From WTAW01 sp964406575 (GTDB lineage: Bacteria; Acidobacteriota; Aminicenantia; Aminicenantales; Aminicenantaceae), in contig CAYOSH010000002.1 in the NCBI GenBank assembly GCA_964406575.1, forward strand, positions 62,001-126,000: a stretch of DNA of 64,000 bases, written 5' to 3'. This document shows, piece after piece, positions 7,503-15,400 of the stretch (position 1 is the stretch's first letter; each line of letters opens with the position of its first letter). The translations under genes were made by a program, and so were the position numbers. Under the pieces are notes generated by a model. It saw only the letters and a program-made list of their open reading frames with translations. It made no database searches and had not been told where the DNA came from.

Positions 7503-8774
7503 TTACTGCCTTTTTTTCTCTGCTTTGATCAGGGTGTCGTTTTTGAGCTGACGGAGAGCGTTGTATGGGCCGGTGGCTATTTCTTGTCCCTCTTCAAGAC
7601 CAGACTTGATCTCGACCATCATCTCACCCATGATCCCTTTTTCGACAGATTGGAACGAGGCCCTGCTGTCCTTGATGACGTATACGCCCTCCTCCTGGAC
7701 ATCTTTTTCCCTATCTTCCACGTTCTCCTTTTCTTTGAGAACGAGGCTCGAAATGGGAACTGCGAGGACATCCTCTCGCTCGGCGGTGATGATATCCGCC
7801 GAAGCGGAAAGCCCTGGCTTGAGGCTTTCAGGAGGATCCTCCAGCGTAATAACGACTTTGAAATCTTTTGATTCTTCTGTGGATAAAGCAGCCTTCTGAA
7901 GGGCGGAGCTGCCGATCTCTGTTACTTTCCCTTGAAGAACTTGGTCGGGGAGAGCATCGATGCTGATATCTACCTGTTGTCCCAGGGAAAGACCGATGAC
8001 ATCTGTTTCATCAACCTCGACCTCAACTTCCATTACTGAAAGGTCTGCGATAGTCATTAATACTGTGCCTGGATTGTTCATCGTCCCGATCATGGCGATC
8101 TCCCCCTCTTCCACTCTCAAGCTGGTTATGATTCCGTCGATAGGAGAGTTGTAGACCGTTTTGCTCAACACATCTAGAGTACTCTCTAGAGAGGCTTGAG
8201 CCTGTTTGATTTGGTACAAAATAGCCTCGTTTTGTGCCTTAGAGATCTCGAATGTGGTCTTTGCAGCTTCCAGTTGCTCGCCAGATATAAGCTTTTCGTC
8301 GTAGAGCTTTTGTTGTCGTGCATAAAAGCTTTCGTCCTTTTTGAGCTGAGCCTCTGCTTTAATGAGCTCGGCTCTGAAGATCCGGATGGCAGCTCGGTCT
8401 CGGTCAGCATTGGCTTCATACTGTGTCGACTCCAGCTTCAAGAGGAAATCGCCTTTCTTGACTCTCTGTCCCTCTTCGACGCCGAGCTTCACGATCCTTC
8501 CAGAGACGTGTGCGCTGATGTTCACGCTTTTTTTGGGCTTGACCTCACCAGAAGCGGAAACAACAGCAGTCAAATTGTGTTTCTCGACTTTTTCAATCGT
8601 CACAGTGATGGCTTTTTCGCGCTGAGCCCGGAAATTGAGCAAAATGATGATAGCTAAAACTACCAAAACCGCCGCTATTATGAAATACTTCTTCTTGCCT
8701 CCGGAGTTGTTCTTTGGCGTACGAATGACTAAGGCTTTCTTCTTCTTCTTTTTCAAGTTGGCGTGTTCGTTCAT
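7503..8774 (-). CDS. Periplasmic adaptor protein (HlyD/MacA family)
   Basis: A 423-residue membrane-fusion protein. A Lys-rich cytoplasmic start is followed by one membrane anchor (YFIIAAVLVVLAIIILLNF, about residues 31-49), then the biotinyl-lipoyl-like half (VSGRIVKLGVEEGQRVKKG), a coiled-coil hairpin (about 115-205), the second lipoyl half (SPIDGIITSLRVEEGE) and a beta-barrel with LKPGLSASADI. Such adaptors connect an inner-membrane ABC exporter to an outer-membrane channel. It is the first gene of an operon with the ATPase and the Yip1 protein. The start follows a good AGAGGAA site that is itself part of a 15-bp palindrome. Confidence 0.92.
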   Translation of the reverse strand: MNEHANLKKKKKKALVIRTPKNNSGGKKKYFIIAAVLVVLAIIILLNFRAQREKAITVTIEKVEKHNLTAVVSASGEVKPKKSVNISAHVSGRIVKLGVEEGQRVKKGDFLLKLESTQYEANADRDRAAIRIFRAELIKAEAQLKKDESFYARQQKLYDEKLISGEQLEAAKTTFEISKAQNEAILYQIKQAQASLESTLDVLSKTVYNSPIDGIITSLRVEEGEIAMIGTMNNPGTVLMTIADLSVMEVEVEVDETDVIGLSLGQQVDISIDALPDQVLQGKVTEIGSSALQKAALSTEESKDFKVVITLEDPPESLKPGLSASADIITAEREDVLAVPISSLVLKEKENVEDREKDVQEEGVYVIKDSRASFQSVEKGIMGEMMVEIKSGLEEGQEIATGPYNALRQLKNDTLIKAEKKRQ

Positions 8775-8798
8775 TTTCGGTTCCTCTCAGAGGAAAAT

Positions 8799-8827
8799 AT
8801 CATAGTATACTACGTTACAAAAGGCAA
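8799..8827 (-). promoter_or_regulatory. Promoter of the adaptor-ABC-Yip1 operon
   Basis: Minus-strand TTGCCT (plus-strand bases 8822-8827) and TATGAT (8799-8804) are separated by exactly 17 bp. Just downstream, 8781-8795 is the perfect palindrome TTCCTCTCAGAGGAA, which contains the ribosome-binding site. A repressor operator or a ribosome-site hairpin is possible; neither is shown. Confidence 0.5.
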
Positions 8828-9234
8828 AAAGTTTAAATGCTTCAGTCCACCAAGTCCATCTGTTTTTGGGGTTTGAAACTCAAGCTCCTGCCTCAATCTC
8901 CACCCGCACAATCATATGGTCATAAATTATACTTTTTTTATTGAGATTTATTCAAGGTTGATTGCGCTGTTCGCGGCTGATCAGACCCAGGGCCTGACTG
9001 CCCGTCATAAAGTTTTCATGCACTCTCCTATTCATTATTTTGAGTCATAAAAGCATTTCGATAGCCTGAGAATTTAGAGATCAACACTCTTGCAGACCAT
9101 CCAGCCCTTCACAGGGTTTTCTTCACCACACAATTGAAACACTTAGCAACGTAATATTCTTTGTGACATCAGGTTCTGAGGAAGCTTCCTATCCTCGAGA
9201 AAAGGTTGCGACACAGAACAAGAGTTGATAAGAT
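8828..9234. other. Intergenic region between divergent genes, with one repeat copy
   Basis: About 400 bp without a credible gene. It separates the leftward adaptor operon from the rightward inositol monophosphatase. It is AT-rich around 8925-8960 and contains one copy of the dispersed repeat core at 9103-9140. I could not fix a promoter for the rightward gene. Confidence 0.5.
9103..9140 (-). repeat. Copy of the dispersed intergenic repeat core
   Basis: These 38 bases match 37938-37975 at 32 of 38 positions without a gap; five of the six differences are transitions. The same core is visible in reverse orientation near 12669 and, more weakly, near 5953. All four copies are intergenic. Confidence 0.55.
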
Positions 9235-10032
9235 GTGGGAGCTATGGAATGGGAAGATGCCTTGAAGGCCGCAGAAGAAGCCAGTCAAATGGCCGGCGAT
9301 ATGCTTCGTGAGAATATCGATGCTGCTCGAGAGATCGCTTACAAAGGGGCTGTGAATCTTGTGACTGATTTTGATAGACGCTCTCAGGAAATTATTTTCT
9401 CTTTCCTCTCTGCGTGTTTTCCGGAGCATGATTTTCTTGCCGAGGAAGACCTCAAAAGGCAAAGGGGTTCGGATTACCGATGGATCATCGACCCCATCGA
9501 TGGGACAACGAACTATGCCCATAACTTTCCTGTATTCTGTGTGTCCATTGCGTTGGAATGGAAGGAGAAAATCGTCTGCGGCGTTATTTATGATCCAATG
9601 AGGGGAGAGATGTTTTCGGCTATCTTGGAAAAAGGAGCCATGATGAACAGGCGCAAGATCCGCACTTCATCCACGGATGATCTGGATAAGAGCCTTCTAG
9701 CAACCGGTTTTCCCTATGATGTCCGAGAGAGTGAGGTGAACAACCTCGACCATTTTGCGAATTTTGCCACGCGCGTTCAGGCTATCCGCCGCTGCGGCTC
9801 TGCAGCTCTGGACCTTTGTTATGTTGCCTGCGGAAGGTTCGACGGATTCTGGGAATTGAAATTGAGCCCTTGGGATGTCGCTGCGGGAGTGCTGATCATT
9901 GAAGAAGCGGGCGGGCGTGTATCCGATTTCCAAGGAAAAACATTGACTATTTACGGGAATGACATCCTTGCCTCTAACGGACTGATACACACACAGATGA
10001 TCCAGGTTCTCAAGCTGGGCAAACAACCATGA
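9235..10032 (+). CDS. Inositol-1-monophosphatase family protein
   Basis: A 265-residue Mg-dependent phosphatase of the SuhB/IMPase family, which hydrolyses inositol monophosphate or related sugar phosphates and sometimes fructose-1,6-bisphosphate. The metal-binding motifs are all present: FLAEED, WIIDPIDGTTNYAHNFP with the DxxDGT signature, and LSPWDVAAGVLIIEEAGG near the C-terminus. Length is normal. The start is uncertain: a GTG at 9235 or the ATG at 9244 would both serve, and neither has an ideal ribosome site. Its stop overlaps the start of the exported LecA-like gene by 4 bp, so the two are co-transcribed. The exact substrate cannot be assigned. Confidence 0.93.
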   Translation: MGAMEWEDALKAAEEASQMAGDMLRENIDAAREIAYKGAVNLVTDFDRRSQEIIFSFLSACFPEHDFLAEEDLKRQRGSDYRWIIDPIDGTTNYAHNFPVFCVSIALEWKEKIVCGVIYDPMRGEMFSAILEKGAMMNRRKIRTSSTDDLDKSLLATGFPYDVRESEVNNLDHFANFATRVQAIRRCGSAALDLCYVACGRFDGFWELKLSPWDVAAGVLIIEEAGGRVSDFQGKTLTIYGNDILASNGLIHTQMIQVLKLGKQP

Positions 10033-10595
10033 GACAAAAAAAACATCAAATATCATGTGAGCAGAGACAAAAAAACCGGAGGAAATTTTCGATCCTCTTT
10101 TTGGCACCACTCGCGGTTTTTTCATTCACTTTGGGGAGAGGAGACCAGGAATCCGAAGGATTGAGGTTTGTTTCCGGAAGAGTGTACCGCCTTACTGTTC
10201 CCAGCAACGTTCAGTGGACAGACACGGGTTATAATGTGGAGGGAGAGCAGATGCTCTTTTTGTCTGCATCTGGGGGAATCTCCCTTCAGGTCGGTAATCC
10301 CATGGCTTACTGCGGCCCTGATGGATATGATCTGAAAACCGTCCAGCAGCCCATACAGGACATGAATATAGGCGCCTTGATCGGAAAAGTGGTGCTCCTC
10401 ATCTCCATCGAAGTTGATGAAGAAACGGGAGAAGAAAAGCGAAACGAAATCGAGAAGATCTTTTTTATCGGGTCTGCCAGGCAAGTCTCCTTGCCCATCA
10501 GCGGGCGGCTTTTCTTGGGGATCAATGAAAATGTTGTGGGGGATAATTCCGGCCAATATACAGTTGATATCCGGTTGATCGATCTTAAGAGATAG
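10029..10595 (+). CDS. Exported LecA/PA-IL-like lectin-fold protein
   Basis: A 188-residue protein with a basic N-terminus and a hydrophobic segment ILFLAPLAVFSFTLG near residues 22-36, consistent with a signal peptide or anchor. The rest resembles the Pseudomonas LecA (PA-I galactophilic lectin) beta-sandwich: an opening strand with NVQWTDTGYNVEGEQ, then CGPDGYD, GALIGKV, GRLFLGINEN and the terminal VVGDNSGQYTVDI, which corresponds to the NNSGSFSVNI loop in LecA that supplies calcium and sugar ligands. Sugar binding is therefore possible but unproven. It is coupled to the phosphatase gene by an ATGA overlap. The family call rests on pattern similarity and is moderate. Confidence 0.6.
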   Translation: MRQKKHQISCEQRQKNRRKFSILFLAPLAVFSFTLGRGDQESEGLRFVSGRVYRLTVPSNVQWTDTGYNVEGEQMLFLSASGGISLQVGNPMAYCGPDGYDLKTVQQPIQDMNIGALIGKVVLLISIEVDEETGEEKRNEIEKIFFIGSARQVSLPISGRLFLGINENVVGDNSGQYTVDIRLIDLKR

Positions 10596-10690
10596 GACAA
10601 AATACGTAAAAGAGCGCTTAAAAATTATTGTGATGAGCTGCAGTTAACATAGGGAGATAATGGTTATGGGGTCACATTTCATGCTTCACA

Positions 10691-12037
10691 TCATGTGGTT
10701 TTCTTAGAGAGAAAGCTCTCAAGGAATTGGATCGTATAGTTGCCCTTCTTAAATTCTGAATTGGCCAAAATGCTGAGATGGAGGGGGATGTTTGTTTTGA
10801 TCCCTACGATTGTGGTCATCTCCAGCGCGGTCGCCATCTTTTGGATTGCTTCTTTCCTGGTTGGCGCTTTGGTAATAACCTTAGCGAGCAGAGAGTCGTA
10901 GTCGGGGGGGACTGTCCATCCCCGATAAGCCGCTGTATCCACGCGAATTCCCTGTCCTCCGGGAAGCACGAGAAATTCGATCTTTCCTGCTGAGGGCATA
11001 AAGGTATCCGGGTCTTCGGCATTGATCCGGCACTCTATGCTGTGCCCATTTATCTGGAGGTCTTGAGAAAAGGATAGTTTTTCACCGGCGGCGATCCTGA
11101 TCTGTTCCTTGATAAGGTCTATATCGTAAACCACCTCCGTAATGGGATGTTCCACCTGCACTCGGGTGTTCGCTTCCATGAAATAGAATTTTTTTTCGCT
11201 ATCCACGAGGAATTCGAACGTACCCAGACTCTGATAGCCAATGGAATACGCGGCTTCCTGGGCCGCTTTGATGATTCTTTTGCGGAGTTTATTGTCAACG
11301 AAGGGGGATGGCGTTTCTTCCAACAACTTCTGGTGTTTCCTCTGAATTGAACATTCTCTTTCTCCCAAGGCGACAACATTGCCTTTTGTATCGCCAATGA
11401 CCTGGACCTCGATGTGACGGGCGTTCTGGAAGTACTTCTCCATGTAAAGAGACGGATCTCCGAAAGCTGCTTTCGCCTCATATTGGGCGATGGAAAACTG
11501 TTCGTCCATCTGGTTGGAGGAGCGGACGATGCGCATCCCCTTTCCTCCTCCTCCTGATGCGGCCTTAAGGATAACCGGATAACCGACCTTCCGTGCGGTG
11601 GATTTGGCCTCAGACAGGTCGACGATGATATCGCTGCTCCCGGGAATAACCGATAACTTCGATTTTTTCATTTCGAGACGGGCCATGTTCTTATCCCCCA
11701 TCAGCCCGATGATGGATGCGGGGGGGCCGATGAAGGTGATGCTTTCCGAGTCACAGATTTCCGGGAACCTGGGATTTTCGGCAAGAAAACCGTAGCCAGG
11801 ATGGATCGCATCAGCCTTGGTGATCTGAGCGGCGCTTATGATGTTGGGGATATTGAGATAGCTCTCAGAAGCTTTCGCCGGTCCTATACAGACTTTTTCG
11901 TGGGCGAGCATTGTGTGGAGCGCACTCCTGTCGACTTCGGAATAAACGGCCACTGTCTTGATGCCCATTTCTCTTGCCGCGCGGATAACTCGAAGTGCAA
12001 TCTCCCCGCGGTTGGCGACCAGGATTTTGGATATCAT
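10691..12037 (-). CDS. accC: Acetyl-CoA carboxylase, biotin carboxylase subunit
   Basis: A 448-residue biotin carboxylase, which uses ATP and bicarbonate to carboxylate the biotin on AccB in the first step of fatty-acid synthesis. The N-terminal preATP-grasp domain begins KILVANRGEIALRVIRAA. The ATP-grasp glycine loop is AASGGGGKGMRIV, followed by GERECSIQRKHQKLLEE and the active-site EANTRVQVEHPITE. Length is typical. It follows accB by 6 bp. The carboxyltransferase subunits are not in the window, so the partner could be acetyl-CoA carboxylase or another biotin-dependent carboxylase. Confidence 0.96.
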   Translation of the reverse strand: MISKILVANRGEIALRVIRAAREMGIKTVAVYSEVDRSALHTMLAHEKVCIGPAKASESYLNIPNIISAAQITKADAIHPGYGFLAENPRFPEICDSESITFIGPPASIIGLMGDKNMARLEMKKSKLSVIPGSSDIIVDLSEAKSTARKVGYPVILKAASGGGGKGMRIVRSSNQMDEQFSIAQYEAKAAFGDPSLYMEKYFQNARHIEVQVIGDTKGNVVALGERECSIQRKHQKLLEETPSPFVDNKLRKRIIKAAQEAAYSIGYQSLGTFEFLVDSEKKFYFMEANTRVQVEHPITEVVYDIDLIKEQIRIAAGEKLSFSQDLQINGHSIECRINAEDPDTFMPSAGKIEFLVLPGGQGIRVDTAAYRGWTVPPDYDSLLAKVITKAPTRKEAIQKMATALEMTTIVGIKTNIPLHLSILANSEFKKGNYTIQFLESFLSKKTT

Positions 12038-12043
12038 GAGAAG

Positions 12044-12511
12044 TCAATTCACTGGTTTGATGGCAAAAAGTTTTTGCCCATACTCAACTGGTTTGCCGCT
12101 CTTGATGTACACCTCTTCCAGGGTTCCCTCGATCTCCGCCTCAATTTCGTTCATTAGCTTCATAGCTTCGATGATACAGAGAGTCTGGTTCTTCTTCACG
12201 GCTTCTCCCTTTTCGACAAAGGGAGGCGATGAAGGGTCTGGGGCTCGGTAAAATGTACCGACCATCGGAGAGGTGATGTAATACAGGACCTCTTCGGTCT
12301 CAGCAGGCGCAGCTTGGGCGGGAGCTTCACTGTTGTCTGTGCTGCCCCCAAGAGCAAAAGCAGGAGGCGTTTCCTGAGAGTTTGTTTTCGGCCGGTTTCT
12401 GCTGATTTTTATTTTTAAGCCTTCGATCTCTAACTCGAATTCCGAGAGATTCCTCTCCTCCAGCAGATCTATGATCTTGATGATTTCGTTATAGTCGATT
12501 TTTGCCTTCAT
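12044..12511 (-). CDS. accB: Biotin carboxyl carrier protein of acetyl-CoA carboxylase
   Basis: A 155-residue BCCP. It has an N-terminal helical region, an Ala/Pro/Ser/Thr-rich flexible linker (about residues 42-75), the thumb-containing biotinyl domain starting ITSPMVGTFYRAP, and the biotinylation motif EAMKLMNEIEAE, where Lys118 is the attachment site. The TFYRAP element with the following SPPF stretch is typical of the acetyl-CoA carboxylase type. It forms a two-gene leftward operon with accC. The 330-bp upstream region is shared with the divergent ffh operon and contains a repeat copy. Confidence 0.96.
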   Translation of the reverse strand: MKAKIDYNEIIKIIDLLEERNLSEFELEIEGLKIKISRNRPKTNSQETPPAFALGGSTDNSEAPAQAAPAETEEVLYYITSPMVGTFYRAPDPSSPPFVEKGEAVKKNQTLCIIEAMKLMNEIEAEIEGTLEEVYIKSGKPVEYGQKLFAIKPVN

Positions 12512-12621
12512 TTTTATACCTTTTCGGGATGGAAGTCCTCCCGGGCAGAATTTTCTCGAAAATTAGATATACCTTAATCGCAATGTATCCGTTTGTCAAC
12601 CCTTGCCGTTGCACGGGAAAC

Positions 12622-12693
12622 ATTCCCAGATCCATGATGAGAGGCATCCCTACTAGAGGTATTGTGGGGTCCAGTTGTGTGATGGAGAGAACA
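12622..12693 (+). repeat. Dispersed intergenic repeat copy in the accB-ffh spacer
   Basis: The stretch 12669-12693 (GTCCAGTTGTGTGATGGAGA and on) matches the complement of the repeat core at 37938-37975. Bases 12622-12640 (ATTCCCAGATCCATGATGA) resemble the terminal inverted repeat of that element (ATTTCCGAATCCGTGAT). The rest of the 331-bp accB-ffh spacer holds the ffh promoter and nothing else I can identify. Confidence 0.5.
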
Positions 12694-12782
12694 CGTCTCT
12701 GATTTCTGCGGGATTTAGAAAATATCGGACATTTTACCTTGATCGGGCCTTTGAATTTGCGGTTTTTTCAGAATCAGGAATG

Positions 12783-12811
12783 TTGACTGGGGGGAAAAAT
12801 TGACCTAGCAT
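12783..12811 (+). promoter_or_regulatory. Sigma-70 type promoter of the ffh operon
   Basis: TTGACT (12783-12788) and TAGCAT (12806-12811) are 17 bp apart, giving a transcript start near 12818. The ffh ATG at 12843 follows with the strong ribosome site AGGAGAG. Confidence 0.5.
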
Positions 12812-12842
12812 ATAAAAATACAACCCAATCGCAGGAGAGACA

Positions 12843-14174
12843 ATGCTAGATCAGTTATCGGATAGGCTCCAGAAGGTTGCCAAGTTTCTTCGTGGTGAAG
12901 TCAAGATCACGGAAAAGAACATGACTGAAGCGTTGAAGATGATACGTATGGCCTTCCTTGAATCAGATGTCAATTATCGGGTGGTCAAGGATTTTGAGAC
13001 GAGGATCAAAAAGAAGGCACTGGATAAGAAAGTTCTCGAGAGCCTCACGCCCTCACAGCAGGTCATAAAAATCGTCAGGGATGAGCTCACAGCCATGTTG
13101 GGACAGGAGACTCAGGCATTGACCTTCGCCAGCCCCCCGCCTTCTGTATTTATGCTTGTGGGCCTCCAGGGCTCAGGAAAGACGACCACCTGTGGGAAAC
13201 TGGCTCAATGGATCAGGAACACGGGGAAAAATCCGCTGTTGGTCTCTTTTGACTTGAAGCGCCCCGCAGCCCAGGAGCAATTGAACATCATCGCACAGTC
13301 GCTGAATATGTCTTTCTATGAGATTTCCAGAGATCAGTTATTTGACTCGCAGAGCTCTCTCAAACAGTTGGTCGCTCAGACTAAGAATAGAGGACACGAC
13401 ACGCTCATCGTCGACACGGCCGGAAGGCTCCACGTGGACGACGAGCTGATGGATGAGCTAAAGATGGTGAAAGATATTCTCACCCCCACAGAAGTCATTT
13501 ATGTTGGGGATTCGATGACCGGCCAGGATGCTGTCAAGAGTGCCCAGCAGTTCGAAGAGAAGATTGGGCTAACCTCGATCATCCTCACAAAACTTGACGG
13601 CGATGCGCGAGGTGGTGCGGCTCTATCCATTGTCTCTGTGACGGGAAAGCCCATAAAATTTATCGGCGTCGGAGAAAAGTTCGATAAATTTGAGATCTTC
13701 CACCCTGATCGGATGGCTTCCAGGATTCTGGGCATGGGAGATGTTCTGAGCCTCATTGAAAAAGCGGAAAAGGAGACGGACCTCAAGGAAGCGCAGGCGC
13801 TTGCCCAAAAGTTGATGTCCCAAGATTTCTCCTTGGAGGATTTCCGAAAGCAACTGGGACAATTGAAAAAGATGGGCTCCATGTCTCAGTTTTTAAAAAT
13901 GCTTCCCACCGGGGGAGCATTCAAACAGATGTCTAAGATGAATGTTGATGACAAACGAATTCTCTCTTTTGAGGCGATCATAAATTCCATGACCCTGAAG
14001 GAGAGGAAGAATCCAAAAATCATCAATGGGGGCCGGCGCAAAAGGATCGCGCGAGGAAGCGGAAGACCTGTTTCCGAAGTGAATCAGCTGTTGAAGCAGT
14101 TCTTTGAGATGAAAAGGATGATGAAAAAGTCTCATTTTAAAAAAATGCTTTCCTCCTTTCCGATGGGTCACTAA
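12843..14174 (+). CDS. ffh: Signal recognition particle GTPase
   Basis: A 443-residue SRP54/Ffh protein that binds 4.5S RNA and signal sequences and delivers ribosomes to FtsY. The N domain begins MLDQLSDRLQKVAKFLRG. The G domain has GLQGSGKTTTCGKLA, DTAGRLHVDDELM and TKLDGDARGGAALS. The Met-rich M domain contains the RNA-binding segment RIARGSGRPVSEVNQLLKQF and ends in a run of Met and basic residues. Promoter and ribosome site are clear. It leads the rightward ribosome-biogenesis operon that continues with rpsP. Confidence 0.98.
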   Translation: MLDQLSDRLQKVAKFLRGEVKITEKNMTEALKMIRMAFLESDVNYRVVKDFETRIKKKALDKKVLESLTPSQQVIKIVRDELTAMLGQETQALTFASPPPSVFMLVGLQGSGKTTTCGKLAQWIRNTGKNPLLVSFDLKRPAAQEQLNIIAQSLNMSFYEISRDQLFDSQSSLKQLVAQTKNRGHDTLIVDTAGRLHVDDELMDELKMVKDILTPTEVIYVGDSMTGQDAVKSAQQFEEKIGLTSIILTKLDGDARGGAALSIVSVTGKPIKFIGVGEKFDKFEIFHPDRMASRILGMGDVLSLIEKAEKETDLKEAQALAQKLMSQDFSLEDFRKQLGQLKKMGSMSQFLKMLPTGGAFKQMSKMNVDDKRILSFEAIINSMTLKERKNPKIINGGRRKRIARGSGRPVSEVNQLLKQFFEMKRMMKKSHFKKMLSSFPMGH

Positions 14175-14381
14175 CCCTGACTGTTAATTGCTGCCCATGA
14201 CACCTTAGTCAAAGCTTGGACGTATTTCTGAGAGAGTGCGTTATTGTTATTATTTTGAAGAAGTTATGGCTGGATATATCCCGATCATGCAAAAGCTGGC
14301 TGGCCGAAATGGGTTGACTTATCCATAAAATTCAGATATCATTTTCATTTTATTTCAAGAAGGACGAGTTTACACAAAATG

Positions 14382-14633
14382 ATGGCAATAAGACTAATGA
14401 GACTGGGCACAAAGAAACGGCCGTTCTACAGGATTATCGTGACCGATTCGAGAAAACCCAGAGAAAGCAAAGCTAAAGCTGTTATAGGGTATTATGATCC
14501 TCTCAAAGAGCCACCAGAAATTAAAGTTGACATGAAGAAAGCGAAATACTGGCTAGAAAGAGGTGCGCAAGCGTCCAAAACAGTTCAATCTCTTTTGAAT
14601 AATGTTTTGGATTCAGAGAAACTTTCCAGTTAA
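14382..14633 (+). CDS. rpsP: 30S ribosomal protein S16
   Basis: An 83-residue S16 protein, recognised by MAIRLMRLGTKKRPFYRIIV at the start and IGYYDPLKEP in the middle. The second of two adjacent ATG codons (14382) matches the family N-terminus; the first is at 14379. A 200-bp spacer with no visible gene separates it from ffh, so it may also have its own promoter. Order rpsP-khpA-rimM-trmD-rplS is the widely conserved one. Confidence 0.97.
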   Translation: MAIRLMRLGTKKRPFYRIIVTDSRKPRESKAKAVIGYYDPLKEPPEIKVDMKKAKYWLERGAQASKTVQSLLNNVLDSEKLSS

Positions 14634-14654
14634 CAAAACATTAAGGAGGTTACA

Positions 14655-14891
14655 GTGAAAGAACTCGTTGAGATGATTGCCAAATCACTCGTTGACAATC
14701 CGGACAAAGTACACGTCTCCCAGCTCGAGGGGGAACAGACATCGATCTTGGAACTCAAAGTTGCTCCGGAGGATTTAGGTAAAGTGATTGGCAAACAGGG
14801 AAGAACTGCACGCGCCATCAGAGTGATTCTTGGTGCCGCTGGGATGAAGCTGAAAAGGAGATTTAATCTCGAGATCATTGAAAAACAATAA
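14655..14891 (+). CDS. khpA: KH-domain RNA-binding protein
   Basis: A 78-residue single KH-domain protein (KhpA/YlqC family) with the RNA-gripping loop GKVIGKQGRTARAIR. It starts at a GTG preceded by a near-perfect ribosome site, AAGGAGGT at 14643-14650. In other bacteria KhpA pairs with KhpB (Jag) and affects cell-division proteins and small RNAs. Its place between rpsP and rimM is the conserved one. Its stop is directly followed by the TTG I take as the rimM start. Confidence 0.93.
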   Translation: MKELVEMIAKSLVDNPDKVHVSQLEGEQTSILELKVAPEDLGKVIGKQGRTARAIRVILGAAGMKLKRRFNLEIIEKQ

Positions 14892-14892
14892 T

Positions 14893-15400
14893 TTGGTCAG
14901 TATTGGAAAGCTATTAAGGAGCCAAGGGAAAAAAGGCGAGCTGAGATTTAAGTTTTACAGCGAAGAGATCAAAAAACCTTTTTTTTTCAAGGGTATACCT
15001 TAACAGACTGGGGGGTCTGGAAGAATTTCAGGTTGAGTCTTTTCGCCCCTATAAGAATTTTTTCATCTTAAAATTCAAGGGAATTCATAGTATAGCCCAG
15101 GCAAAAGAACTTGCGGGGCAAGAGTGTATGCTTCCCGAGGAAGATCTCTCACGGCTTCAAGAGGATCAGTATTATCTTTTCCAGGTCGTAGGGAGTTCTG
15201 TTGTTACTGAGCATGGTGACAGGATTGGCGTGGTTGGCGATGTGGTGTTCATCAAGGATAACGATCTCCTCGTTGTTCAAAGGGGAAACGAAGAAATTTT
15301 AGTTCCCTTCACAAATGTCATATGCATCGCTGTCAATCTGGAGGCCCGCGAGATCGTTATCAAGCCTCCTGAGGGACTTTTAGACTTAAATGAGATTTGA
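14893..15400 (+). CDS. rimM: Ribosome maturation factor RimM, frameshifted in a T9 run
   Basis: RimM assists 30S maturation and binds S19. The gene is split between two frames. From the TTG at 14893 the first frame reads LVSIGKLLRSQGKKGELRF and on to YSEEIKKPF, the typical N-terminal domain. After the A6-CC-T9 tract (14971-14987) the family sequence continues in the +1 frame: RVYLNRLGGLEEFQVESFRP, LKFKGIH and the PRC-barrel C-terminal half from 15128 to 15400. Removing one T (or A) restores a 168-residue protein, the normal RimM length. A homopolymer sequencing or assembly error is most likely; a real mutation or slippage at T9 is possible. It overlaps trmD by 11 bp. Confidence 0.88.
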
